From assembly GCF_013168275.1 (NCBI RefSeq), contig NZ_AP019547.1:496001-560000 (forward strand): a stretch of 64,000 nucleotides of DNA. The letters are read 5' to 3'. A program made the translations under genes and the position numbers. Every line of letters begins with the position of its first letter. The stretch's first letter is position 1. Shown piece after piece: positions 18,063 to 26,005 of the stretch. Source of the DNA: Candidatus Nitrotoga sp. AM1P (GTDB lineage Bacteria; Pseudomonadota; Gammaproteobacteria; Burkholderiales; Gallionellaceae). The notes beneath the pieces are model-generated. The model did not search any database and was not told the DNA's origin. It was given only the letters and a program-made list of their open reading frames with translations.

Positions 18063-19031
18063 TTAAAATTGCCGTGTGGCAGCAAAATCAGCTAATTGTA
18101 GTAGAGATTGTTTGTAAGCCGTATCGGGCAGGATAGATAGTGCCGCGCATGCCGCATCGGATTCTTTTTGTGCCTGCTGTCGGGTATATTCTAGGGCACC
18201 GGTTTGTTTGATCACCTGTAGTACTTCGGTAAAACCTTCGATGTTACCTTGCTCGATGGCTAGCTTTATCATTGCAGCTTGGCGGGCGTCACCCTGCTGC
18301 ATGGCATAAATAAGGGGTAATGTGGGTTTACCTTCAGATAGGTCATCGCCTAAGTTTTTGCCGGTTGTTTGTTCGTCCCCAGAATAGTCCAGCATATCGT
18401 CCACCAATTGGAATGCTGTTCCCAAGTGCATGCCATACTTCGCCACAGCTTCTTCGCTGGCGTTGTCAACCTGCACCAAGATAGCGCCCAGACGCATCGC
18501 CGCTTCGAATAGCTTGGCTGTTTTGCAATAGATTACGCGTAAATAACTGGCTGTATCTACGCTCGCATCATGGCAGCTCAATAATTGCAACACTTCGCCT
18601 TCTGCAATAGTGTTAGTAGCGTCTGCCAATGTTTGCATCACACGCATGTTATTTACTTCCACCATCATTTGAAAAGCGCGCGAATATAAAAAATCACCAA
18701 CCAGTACACTGGCCGCATTACCAAATAAGGCGCTGGCAGTTGCGTGCCCACGGCGTAACTCGGATTCATCCACCACATCGTCGTGTAGCAACGTGGCGGT
18801 ATGAATAAACTCCACTACCGCTGCCAAGCAGTGATGATATTCTCCGGTGTAACCTAATGCTTTGGCGGATAACACCACTAAGGCGGGGCGCAGCCGTTTG
18901 CCGCCATTATTGATGATGTACTCGCTCATTTGGTTGACCAGTGCTACATCTGAATGTAAACGGGTACGTATAATTCTGTCCACAACGGACATATCTGAGG
19001 CAAGAGATTGTTTTATAGCTTCAAACGACAC
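18063..19031 (-). CDS. ispB: Polyprenyl (octaprenyl) diphosphate synthase
   Basis: IspB adds isopentenyl units to farnesyl diphosphate to make the ubiquinone side chain. The 322-residue protein shows the two aspartate-rich metal sites of trans-prenyltransferases: LLHDDVVDESELRRG near residue 85 and FQLVDDMLDYSGDEQ near residue 210. The KRLRPALVVL segment near the N-terminus is also typical. Length and motifs are normal. In many betaproteobacteria rplU and rpmA are divergent from ispB. Here the space beyond its promoter is occupied by an accessory island instead. Confidence 0.93.
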   Translation of the reverse strand: MSFEAIKQSLASDMSVVDRIIRTRLHSDVALVNQMSEYIINNGGKRLRPALVVLSAKALGYTGEYHHCLAAVVEFIHTATLLHDDVVDESELRRGHATASALFGNAASVLVGDFLYSRAFQMMVEVNNMRVMQTLADATNTIAEGEVLQLLSCHDASVDTASYLRVIYCKTAKLFEAAMRLGAILVQVDNASEEAVAKYGMHLGTAFQLVDDMLDYSGDEQTTGKNLGDDLSEGKPTLPLIYAMQQGDARQAAMIKLAIEQGNIEGFTEVLQVIKQTGALEYTRQQAQKESDAACAALSILPDTAYKQSLLQLADFAATRQF

Positions 19032-19085
19032 AACAAACCCCTAATAATGACAATCAAAAAACGGTGATAGTTAATAAAAACCGCG

Positions 19086-19115
19086 ATGGTATGGATTGTA
19101 CAGATACCGTGTCAA
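19086..19115 (-). promoter_or_regulatory. Probable sigma-70 promoter of ispB
   Basis: The minus strand shows TTGACA, 18 bp, TACCAT, about 55 bp before the ispB start. The -35 box is perfect and the -10 box matches four of six. If correct, the accessory island begins upstream of this promoter and leaves ispB expression intact. Confidence 0.5.
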
Positions 19116-19285
19116 GCAAACATCATTTTGCGGTAGCAATCTTGCATAGAAATTAAGTGCCTGAATTGCACTATGGGAGTTAATTACCTTCCATTAATGG
19201 CGATTATACCGGCCGGAAATAAGGTTAGCGTAGTAATCAGCCCCGTGCCGCAAATCGCGCCGAAGAAACACGCCGCTCTCCTGAT

Positions 19286-19418
19286 GTGGCAAAGTGGAAT
19301 GCGGTGCCACGGAAGACCGGAATAGAAATGGTGCATATTGCCCGAGGGTTAGCGTGGTCATGGGTGACGTCATCGACATGGGTGAATCGGCCTGGCGTTA
19401 TATGGGCGCTTGGCCGAT
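19286..19418 (+). ncRNA. Possible bridge RNA region of the frameshifted IS110 element
   Basis: The non-coding leader before the first IS110-type transposase holds two stem-loops. GTGGCA pairs with TGCCAC (19286-19310), and ATCGGCC pairs with GGCCGAT (19386-19418, 19-nt loop). IS110-family elements are known to encode a bridge RNA with two binding loops beside the transposase gene. Whether this leader is one is inference from position and pairing only. Confidence 0.35.
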
Positions 19419-19493
19419 ATCCCGTTTAAGAGAGTGAGCTTGACGACGTACCCGATGTGGCACCCCATTCCAAAACGAATGATGGAGATAATC

Positions 19494-20859
19494 ATGGTGC
19501 AACGCAAGCAAAAAATCAGTCTCAAACCCGGCAAATCAAGAGAGCCTTTAACGATCACCCATCCCCATGCGGCTGGAGTCGATATCAGTAATTCGTCCCA
19601 TTACGTATCTGTGCCGCCGGGCAGGGACGACGAGTCTGTCCGGGAGTTTTCGAGCTTTACGGTTGACCTCAACGCCTTGGCCGACTGGCTCGACGCTTGC
19701 GGCGTGGACACGGTCGCGATGGAATCCACGGGCGTGTACTGGATCCCTTTGTTCGAGCTTCTGGAATCGCGCGGTTTCAAAGTGTTTCTGGTCAATGCGC
19801 GCCACGTCAAAAATGTCTCGGGCCGCAAGTCTGACGTGCTGGACTGCCAATGGTTGCAGCAACTCATAACCTACGGTTTGCTTCGCGGCGCATTTCGCCC
19901 TGGCGAAGCCGTGTGCGTATTGCGCTCGCTCTCTATGGCGCCAGCGCGGGATACTTTTGAGAAGCCAGGGCACGCATGTGCAGCGCATGCAAAAGGCAAT
20001 CACGCAAATGAACATCCAGCTCACCAACGTCATCTCGGACGTGGTCGGTGAGATGGGGCAGAAAATTCTGCGCGCCATTGTCGCCGGGGAGCGCGATGGT
20101 CAAGTGCTGGCCGCGATGAAGAATGTGCGCATTCGCGCACCCGCTGACGAGATCGCAAAAAGCCTGCAAGGCAACTGGCGCGCAGAGCATCTGTTTGCGC
20201 TCAAGCAAGCGCTGGATATGTTCGATTTCATCGGCACACAGCTAACCGAGTGCGACCGTAAGATCGAGGGGCAATTGCAAAGCCTGCAAGTTCATGACGG
20301 CGAACCAGCGAAGGGAAAGAAGCGTGGTCGCGCCCGCAACGCGCCGAAGTTTGATCTGCGCAAGCAATTGTTCAGGATGTGCGGAGTTGATCTTACGCGC
20401 ATCGACGGCATCGACGTCACCACCGCGCTTGCGGTGATCTCGGAGACGGGAACTGACATGTCGCGCTTCCCCACGGCAGGGCACTTCGCGAGTTGGCTGG
20501 GGCTATGCCCCGGCACCAAGATTACCGGAGGCAAAGTGATGAGCGGCAAGACCAGGCGCGTAGCCAACCGGGCGGCTCAAGCCTTGAGATTGGCCGCAGC
20601 AGCATTGCGCAGCAGCCAGTCGGCGCTGGGCGCGTATTTCCGCAGGATGTGCTGGCGCATGGATAAGCCAAAAGCCGTAACCGCCGCCGCGCACAAACTG
20701 GCACGCCTGATTTACACCATTCTCACCAAGGGAAAAGAATATACCGACCAAGGGCAGGACTACTACGAAGAACGCTATCGCGAAAGAGTGTCGCGACAAC
20801 TAGCCCAGCGCGCTGAAAAAATGGGGATGAAACTCGTCGTCAATGAACAGCCAGCTTAA
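19494..20859 (+). pseudogene. IS110-family transposase, frameshifted
   Basis: The first frame (from ATG 19494, GGAG upstream) encodes the DEDD RuvC-like half: HAAGVDISNSSHYVSV, AMESTGVYWIPLFELLESRG, then SGRKSDVLDCQWLQQL. It runs to LRSLS near 19935. The second frame resumes with WRQRGILLRSQGTHVQRMQK and runs to 20859 through the transposase_20 part with its serine region (ASWLGLCPGTKITGGKVMSG). Families with the pattern LRS-x2-RQR show that four bases, or one base plus a codon, were gained near 19936. The frame after that point reads on to 20051 with unrelated residues. The element is therefore inactive unless frameshifting rescues it. Exact ends are not visible, since IS110 elements lack inverted repeats. 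Confidence 0.88.
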
Positions 20860-20902
20860 TTGTGCTTTTTAAAATCAGTTTGTTGGGAGGTGTTTCTTAA
20901 GA

Positions 20903-20928
20903 GGCTGAATGAAATGAAGCCCAACATC
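20903..20928 (+). repeat. 26-bp inverted repeat, left copy (REP-like)
   Basis: This 26-bp segment is the exact reverse complement of 21257-21282. It can also fold on itself (GGCT with AGCC around an 11-base loop). The two copies flank a REP-associated transposase remnant. Confidence 0.85.
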
Positions 20929-20950
20929 ATAGGAGGAGGAAGAACAGATA

Positions 20951-21256
20951 CGTTACCGACGTGCCAATACAGCGAGAGGCATATGCTTCTTCACTGTTAA
21001 TCTGACTAAACGGGACTCTGATGTATTGGTACGGTATATCGATGACTTGCGCGTAACCATGAAAACGGTGAACGAAGCACATCCGTTTGCTATTCTGGCA
21101 ATGGTGGTGTTACCCAAACACCTGCATGCGATATGACGCTTGACACCGGGCGATGCCGACTATCCACTGCCCTAGTCGTTCATCAAAGCCAGGTTCTCGC
21201 GGCTGCTGTCAAAAGGCGAGTACATTCGTGCCAACCGCCAAGCCAAGCGTGAGTGA
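20951..21256 (+). pseudogene. REP-associated tyrosine transposase (RAYT) remnant
   Basis: One continuous frame translates to a clear Y1/REP-transposase N-terminal part: YRRANTARGICFFTVNLTKR, then VRYIDDLRVTMKTV, AHPFAILAMVVLPKHLHAI, TPGDADYPLP and FIKARFSRLLSKGEYIRANR. The PKHLHAI segment is the HUH-type metal motif. Two in-frame stops, TGA near 21136 and TAG near 21173, stand where the family has Trp (HAIW and RW). The protein ends early at KRE, without the C-terminal half that carries the catalytic tyrosine helix. The gene is dead by both substitution and truncation. Such enzymes move or maintain REP hairpins, and the flanking inverted repeats fit that. Confidence 0.85.
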
Positions 21257-21282
21257 GATGTTGGGCTTCATTTCATTCAGCC
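21257..21282 (-). repeat. 26-bp inverted repeat, right copy (REP-like)
   Basis: Perfect inverted copy of 20903-20928, immediately after the RAYT remnant. Its own ends (GGGCT and AGCCC) form a hairpin. The leader of the intact IS110-type element begins directly after it, consistent with IS110 insertion at a REP palindrome. Confidence 0.85.
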
Positions 21283-21303
21283 CACCCTTGTATCTTTCTT
21301 TCC

Positions 21304-21464
21304 GTGGTGGTTAGCTACCATCACACGAAGTAGAGGAAGCTTGAGCCCAACCTTAAGGCTCGACCTTGCGACGTAGATCAAGCCCTCTGCTTCACCTTTC
21401 GCCAGCATAGACACTGAACGGTATCCAAGGGGTGAACCCTGCATGCACAAGGCAAGTGGGCGAA
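21304..21464 (+). ncRNA. Candidate IS110 bridge RNA
   Basis: The leader before the intact transposase folds into three successive structures by eye. The first is a 5' hairpin GTGGTGGT/ACCATCAC (21304-21324). The second is a long stem AGAGG..GCTTGA with TCAAGC..CCTCT (21332-21388) that encloses a roughly 33-nt loop. The third is a stem TTCGCC/GGCGAA (21398-21464) that encloses a large loop. A 5' hairpin followed by two large internal loops is the known layout of IS110 bridge RNAs, where the loops pair with target and donor DNA. The assignment rests on position and hand-drawn pairing only. Confidence 0.55.
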
Positions 21465-21493
21465 GTTGGCTAACATTGTAACAGGAGGTCATC

Positions 21494-22480
21494 ATGTTCT
21501 ATCTCGGTATGGATGTGGCAAAAGCAAAATTAGATTGTTGCCTGTTGCTGGATGAAGCCAGTGACAAGCACAAGACCAAAGTAGTGAAAAACACCCCGTC
21601 AGGCATTATTGATTTGCTGGCTTGGGTTGCCAAACAAAACGTTTCCCCAGAAGCATTGCATATCGTCATGGAAGCCACCGGCGTCTATCACGAACAAGCT
21701 GCCATGGCGCTCGCGGATGCTGGCGTGATGGTATCCATCATCAATCCGGCGCAGATTAAAGATTTTGGCCGTGGGCTGGCCGTGCGCACCAAGACCGATG
21801 GCGTGGACAGCGTTGTGCTGGCCCGTTATGGCGCATTACTCAAACCCAAAGCTTGGGTGCCGCCCCCTCAGGAAGCGCGGGTACTGCAAGCGTTGTTGGT
21901 ACGTCGTGAAGCCATTGCCCAGGATTTACAACGCGAGCGCAATCGCCAGGAAAAAGCCCATGTCACAGACACGCCAGCGCTGATTCATAAATCACTTGAA
22001 GAGAGCATTGGTTTTTTGGTCAAGCAGTTAGCCCAGCTACAAAAGGATATTGACGCACACATCGACCAGCATTCGAATCTTCAGAAAGATAGGGCATTGC
22101 TCCAGAGTATTCCAGTAATTGGCCCACAGGTGGGGAGCAATATACTCTCTGTGATACACAACCATGATTTCGGTTCAGCTGAACAGTTGGCGGCTTATCT
22201 GGGACTCGTTCCGGTGGAACGACAGTCGGGTAGTTCGGTGCTGGGACGCGCGAGAATATCCAAGGCTGGCCCCGCCAGAATACGCGCCGTGCTCTATATG
22301 GCTGCCGTCGTGGGGACACGCTACAACCCACACGTCAAAGCTGTTTATGAACGCCTGCTTGCCCGAGGCAAGTCCAAGATGTCCTCACTCGGTGCCGCAA
22401 TGTGCAAGCTGGTGCATTTGTGCTTTGGCGTACTCAAAACTCAACAGCCGTATCAACACGATTACTTGAAAAATGCTTGA
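21494..22480 (+). CDS. IS110-family transposase (bridge-RNA guided recombinase)
   Basis: This 328-residue recombinase has the DEDD RuvC-like N-domain: MFYLGMDVAKAKLDCCLLLD (first Asp), HIVMEATGVYHEQAAMALAD (Glu) and TKTDGVDSVVLARYG (paired Asp). A helical linker follows. The C-terminal transposase_20 domain reads SIPVIGPQVGSNIL, AAYLGLVPVERQSGSSVLGR (with the serine-rich catalytic region) and RISKAGPARIRAVLYMAAVV. The frame is open and of family length, so it could be active. ACAGGAGG lies before the ATG. It is only distantly similar to the frameshifted IS110 transposase at 19494-20859. Confidence 0.92.
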   Translation: MFYLGMDVAKAKLDCCLLLDEASDKHKTKVVKNTPSGIIDLLAWVAKQNVSPEALHIVMEATGVYHEQAAMALADAGVMVSIINPAQIKDFGRGLAVRTKTDGVDSVVLARYGALLKPKAWVPPPQEARVLQALLVRREAIAQDLQRERNRQEKAHVTDTPALIHKSLEESIGFLVKQLAQLQKDIDAHIDQHSNLQKDRALLQSIPVIGPQVGSNILSVIHNHDFGSAEQLAAYLGLVPVERQSGSSVLGRARISKAGPARIRAVLYMAAVVGTRYNPHVKAVYERLLARGKSKMSSLGAAMCKLVHLCFGVLKTQQPYQHDYLKNA

Positions 22481-22486
22481 CGTTAA

Positions 22487-23245
22487 AGACGGTATCTCGT
22501 ATTGCCACCGCATTCCCCGCCGTATCCGCTTCGGCGATCACACTTCCCAAGTGATCGGCATAACGCCAAGTCTTGGTCGTTCCCGTAATGCTCACCAGCG
22601 GTTCATCAATGCCGGGGCCGTGGATGTGCCGGGTAGTCAGATTCCCCGCCTCATCGTATTCGGCGATCAAGTCAGTGCCGTCATAGAGCAAATCAGTGGT
22701 TTGATTATCAACCACGGTGCGCCCCAACCGTCCAGTCGGGTCGTAGCCCAAACTGACACCACTCGCCGGACTATTACGCACCGCATTCACCAACCGGTTA
22801 TCGAAATCGTGGCCGTAAATCCACACTCCGTCGCTTTGTAGGTTGCCGTTAGCGTCGTGAGTGATGGTGTTGCTGTTGAGGGTGGTGTACTGGTTGAGGC
22901 CATTGGCACTGCGGCTCTGAGGAGGATTTGCAAGCTCCCAGTTGCTTTGCGGATTGAGCGGATTGGCCGTGATGATTTCGCCGCGCTGGTTGCGGGCATA
23001 GCTGAAGCCCAGATCGTTAGGGGTTCCAGCGAGATCGTGTGTCAGACTAGCAAGACTCCCCTGCGCGTTGTAGCTGTTCGTGCTGAATGTGCCATTACCC
23101 AGACTGAGGGTATTGCGCCGAGAGAGATCGTCCAAGGCGTAGGTGGCCAATGTCAACACGGGCACCGTACCGCCTTCCCTGAAGCTGAGGGAGCGGTTCA
23201 AAGCGTCGTAATCGAAACGCATAATGTGGTCGGGGGCATCGATGC
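22487..23245 (-). pseudogene. rhs core fragment, truncated at both ends
   Basis: The frame reads YD-repeat sequence: FDYDALNRSLSFREGG, LGFSYARNQRGEIITANPLN, LIAEYDEAGNLTTRHIHGPG and RYADHLGSVIAEADTAGNAV. It stops matching Rhs at AIR near 22490, where the IS110 element begins. In the other Rhs copies the next residues are GYGPFGENG. Its 5' side merges near 23240 with the end of the upstream immunity candidate. It is clearly diverged from the two other rhs copies in the locus, so it is an older or foreign cassette rather than a recent duplicate. There is no start signal and no toxin tip. Confidence 0.8.
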
Positions 23246-23836
23246 TACACAAGCTTCCATAAAGTCACGTAACTCCTTCACATCTTCTGTTTTCCATAAA
23301 CCAGGGCGGCCCATCTCTCCAGGCAGGTAAAACACTCGACTATCATGCAGGGTGATTTTCAAATTGACGTTCTTTCCATAGGGGATGGTAAACCGGGTAC
23401 TGCGGCTTAACAGCGTGCCTAGCCGCTTCTGGAATATGCACTCACTGACTATGATGGGTTCCACATTTTTTACTTCGCTTGCGTGGAACGTGGCCTTCTT
23501 GAAATAGTAGCCCTTCAGCAAAAACATTCCATCTCCATAAACTATCTTGTGGGCAATGAACCTTTCCCTGAGTTCGAGGAAGAAAATTTGGAAGCCAGCG
23601 ATGGTGTAGTAAAGAGCAGCAAGGAAGCCTATTGCAAACATTACAACTGTGACTACTTGATTGGTCTCGCTAGATATAGCTCGTTGGATATAGTAAAAAG
23701 GGAAAGTCGCAAAAAAGACTGCCATACCTGCCCAAACCAAGAACCCCAAAGACATAATAAATGCAGTAAGAAAGTAACGTGGATCACTCCAGGATTGAGT
23801 TCCCTTGTTTTGACTTTTGGCAGAAGCGGACTGCAT
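23198..23836 (-). CDS. Candidate membrane immunity protein for displaced Rhs tip
   Basis: I do not recognise a named family. The ATG at 23836 lies five bases after the stop of the rhs tip gene, which is the usual place for an immunity gene. The 212 residues have a polar N-terminus and two membrane helices (about 26-48, FLTAFIMSLGFLVWAGMAVF, and 62-85, TVVMFAIGFLAALYYTIAGF). A soluble beta-rich domain with a PH-like look follows (GDGMFLLKGYYFKKATFHAS, LLSRSTRFTIPYGKNVNLKI). The last residues (MPPTTLCVSITTL) come from read-through into the adjoining rhs fragment, so the native C-terminus was probably replaced. A role against a membrane-acting toxin is inference. Confidence 0.6.
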   Translation of the reverse strand: MQSASAKSQNKGTQSWSDPRYFLTAFIMSLGFLVWAGMAVFFATFPFYYIQRAISSETNQVVTVVMFAIGFLAALYYTIAGFQIFFLELRERFIAHKIVYGDGMFLLKGYYFKKATFHASEVKNVEPIIVSECIFQKRLGTLLSRSTRFTIPYGKNVNLKITLHDSRVFYLPGEMGRPGLWKTEDVKELRDFMEACVASMPPTTLCVSITTL

Positions 23837-23841
23837 CTGAT

Positions 23842-25419
23842 TTATTTTTTTGGTATGCCAAACTGTTGCCCAACAGCCGTTGCTGCAGTCGTTACCGGAA
23901 AAGCAATAGTAGCTGCCGAAACTTGTTGTGACCAGGTGGGACCAAACATTCCAGTCAGCTTTGTGGCAAAACCACCTCCGAACGTAGCGGTGCCAACCTC
24001 CCAAGGATTGAATGACTTGGTATTATCTGACGTGAATGCTATTCCCTGAGAAACTAAATTGCCTGCACCGCCAATCGCCGCTCCCTGTGCAAATGTCCCA
24101 GCATCCGGCGCATAAACCGCAGCAAGACCCTGTATTGCCCCTATCCCCGTTGCAATCCCCGCATCCCTGATATTTGGATTAGGCGTGGTGGAATAATACC
24201 CCGCCGCGCCACTACCGCCGCCGACCGTGCCCGCCACCAACCCAGGATTGGTGCGCGCAAAAGTTGTCGCTGCAGCCCACATCGTTCTTCCAGTTGCCAA
24301 CAATGCAGCCCCCCACTCTGGTGCGGTTTCCACCAATACTGCAAGACAAATTGGACACAATCCACTCGGATCATTCGTATTGATAGGGTTGTTATTCACA
24401 TAGCTGTACCAATTCACCCCATCCGCATAGCCGATTGGGTCCCGCCCCAGGGTGGGGGAATACCATCTGGCTTTGTAGTAGTACAACCCCAGCCCGGCAA
24501 TATATTGCTGTCCCGTATAACCAAAGCGGTTGGGTGGCGTGGTTCCATTCTCGCCAAATGGGCCATACCCGCGTATTGCGGTGGCGTTCCCTGTTGCGTC
24601 CGCTTCGGCGATGATGCTGCCCAGGTGGTCGGCATAGCGCCAGGTTTTGCTTGTTCCCGTGATGCTGACCAGCGGTTCGTCCATGCCGGGGCCGTGGATG
24701 TGGCGGGTGGTGAGGGTGCCCGTTCCGTCGTATTCGGCGATCAGGTCGGTGCCGTCATAGAGTAAATCCGTTACCGTGCCGTTGATGTCGGTGCGGTTCA
24801 GCCGCCCTACCGGATCGTAGCCCAGACTGGCGTTGCCCGCCGGGTTATTGCGTACCGCAGTGGTTAGCCGGTTATCCAGGTCATGGACGTAGGTCCATAT
24901 CCCGTCGCTTTGCAGGTTGCCGTTGGGGTCGTGGGTGATGGGGGTGGTGTTGCGGGTGGTGTATTGGTTGAGGCCGTTAGCGGTGCGGGTTTCGGGGGGA
25001 TTGGCCAGTGTCCAGTTGCTTTGCGGATTGAGCGGGGTGGTGACGGTGATGTCGCCAATCTGGTTGCGGGCATAGTTGAAGCCCAGGTCGTTGTTGGTGC
25101 CGGTGAGGTTGTGCGTGAGGGTGGCAAGGGTGCCTTGTGTGTTGTAGGTGGTTGTGTTGGTTGTGCCGTTGCCCAGGGTGAGGGTGGCGCGCCGGGAGAG
25201 GTCGTCCCAGGTGGTGGTGGCTAGGGTGGTTACGGGGACGGTGCCGCTTTCCTTGTAGCTGAGCGGGCGGTTGAGGGCGTCGTAGTCGGTGTTGATGGTG
25301 TAGCCGTCGGGCCAGGTTAAGCGGGTACGGTTGCCGGCGGGGTCGTATTGGGTGGTGAGCGCCCTGCCCGCTGCGGTGGTGTTGATTGGGCGTCCTGCGG
25401 TGTCGTAGACGTAGTTCAC
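23842..25419 (-). CDS. Displaced Rhs core with C-terminal tip (orphan rhs-CT)
   Basis: The 525-residue product begins inside the Rhs shell (VYDTAGRPINTTAAGRALTT) from a GTG with no Shine-Dalgarno, so it is probably a silent cassette. It carries YD repeats and the core signature WYSPTLGRDPIGYADG, then NPINTNDPSGL. Four residues (FLET) are missing in GR-DPIGY compared with the full gene. After the core comes a 171-residue tip rich in Gly and Ala, with long hydrophobic stretches (for example GIATGIGAIQGLAAVY, GAAIGGAGNLVSQGIAF). It could act on membranes, but no known toxin motif is visible. An immunity candidate follows after five bases. Confidence 0.75.
   Translation of the reverse strand: MNYVYDTAGRPINTTAAGRALTTQYDPAGNRTRLTWPDGYTINTDYDALNRPLSYKESGTVPVTTLATTTWDDLSRRATLTLGNGTTNTTTYNTQGTLATLTHNLTGTNNDLGFNYARNQIGDITVTTPLNPQSNWTLANPPETRTANGLNQYTTRNTTPITHDPNGNLQSDGIWTYVHDLDNRLTTAVRNNPAGNASLGYDPVGRLNRTDINGTVTDLLYDGTDLIAEYDGTGTLTTRHIHGPGMDEPLVSITGTSKTWRYADHLGSIIAEADATGNATAIRGYGPFGENGTTPPNRFGYTGQQYIAGLGLYYYKARWYSPTLGRDPIGYADGVNWYSYVNNNPINTNDPSGLCPICLAVLVETAPEWGAALLATGRTMWAAATTFARTNPGLVAGTVGGGSGAAGYYSTTPNPNIRDAGIATGIGAIQGLAAVYAPDAGTFAQGAAIGGAGNLVSQGIAFTSDNTKSFNPWEVGTATFGGGFATKLTGMFGPTWSQQVSAATIAFPVTTAATAVGQQFGIPKK
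24407..25408 (-). repeat. Direct repeat shared with the full rhs gene (copy 1)
   Basis: This 1002-bp segment matches 26354-27367 in the same orientation with only scattered base changes. The 12-bp length difference is one gap, at about 24441. It encodes the last part of the Rhs core. Beyond both ends the sequences differ completely. Confidence 0.85.
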
Positions 25420-25519
25420 GATTATTTAAAAATATGTTTAAGGATGGTGTCTACGTTAGCTTACTGTCTACCCCAAAATGACGAATCCGCGTGGGCATAA
25501 AAACGTGCCCCTTACATGG

Positions 25520-26005
25520 CTATTGGCCCAACAGTGGTTTGAAAATTAGTGGGTTAAGCGGGGTCGATTTACCTTCAATCCCACCTTCAAGGCGCAGGAC
25601 TATTGAAATTCCTGCTGGCGCATCTATTGTATTGATGTGAACAACATATCGATCTGGGTATGGAAAGACAAAAAACGCTCTCTTCTTCGGTTTTTTATCG
25701 ACTATGGTAAGTATACTGCCAATAGGAACGAGCTGCCTTGAAACTATTTCATGTCCTCTAATTCGAAACTGGTGCAAAGCAATGAATGACAACTTGCCCG
25801 ATCTGGGATCATCAGTTACACCGATAGCATAGAGTTCGCCGACGATCTCGAATTTTTGACCGCTTTGCAACTCGCTATCGCCCGGAACCGCACCACTTCC
25901 AGGCTGCAACTCTTTTGCGTAGCTTTGGCCGCAGAAGATACAAATCACAATAAATAAAGTGAATGTGAAACTAATGCGACGTATTGAATAATCAAGTTTG
26001 TTCAT
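25520..26005 (-). CDS. Candidate secreted immunity protein of the full Rhs
   Basis: The ATG at 26005 overlaps the stop of the large rhs gene as ATGA, so the two are translationally coupled, as expected for toxin and immunity. The 161-residue product starts with a Sec signal peptide (ISFTFTLFIVICIFCGQSYA, cleavage after AYA-like SYA). A compact beta-rich domain follows (GQKFEIVGELYAIGVTDDPR, YPDRYVVHINTIDAPAGISI) with no named family I recognise. A periplasmic location suggests the cognate toxin is neutralised outside the cytoplasm. Another view is a periplasmic accessory protein. A frame extending to 26128 would lie inside rhs and is not preferred. Confidence 0.6.
   Translation of the reverse strand: MNKLDYSIRRISFTFTLFIVICIFCGQSYAKELQPGSGAVPGDSELQSGQKFEIVGELYAIGVTDDPRSGKLSFIALHQFRIRGHEIVSRQLVPIGSILTIVDKKPKKRAFFVFPYPDRYVVHINTIDAPAGISIVLRLEGGIEGKSTPLNPLIFKPLLGQ

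Larger units (their letters stand above)
21284..22490 (+). mobile_element. IS110-family insertion sequence, apparently intact
   Basis: The element spans a leader of about 205 bp, one transposase gene and a few bases after it. On the left it abuts a REP-like repeat; on the right an rhs reading frame is cut off near 22490. IS110 elements have no terminal inverted repeats, so both limits are estimates. The flanks do not belong together (REP/RAYT on one side, rhs on the other), so a deletion or rearrangement followed or accompanied insertion. Confidence 0.7.

Noticed and set aside
22434..23252. Continuous 272-codon minus-strand frame taken as one Rhs protein
   Set aside because: Both ends are foreign: the last 18 residues are the antisense of the IS110 end and the first residues come from the immunity gene junction. 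It is a fused fragment, listed as a pseudogene.
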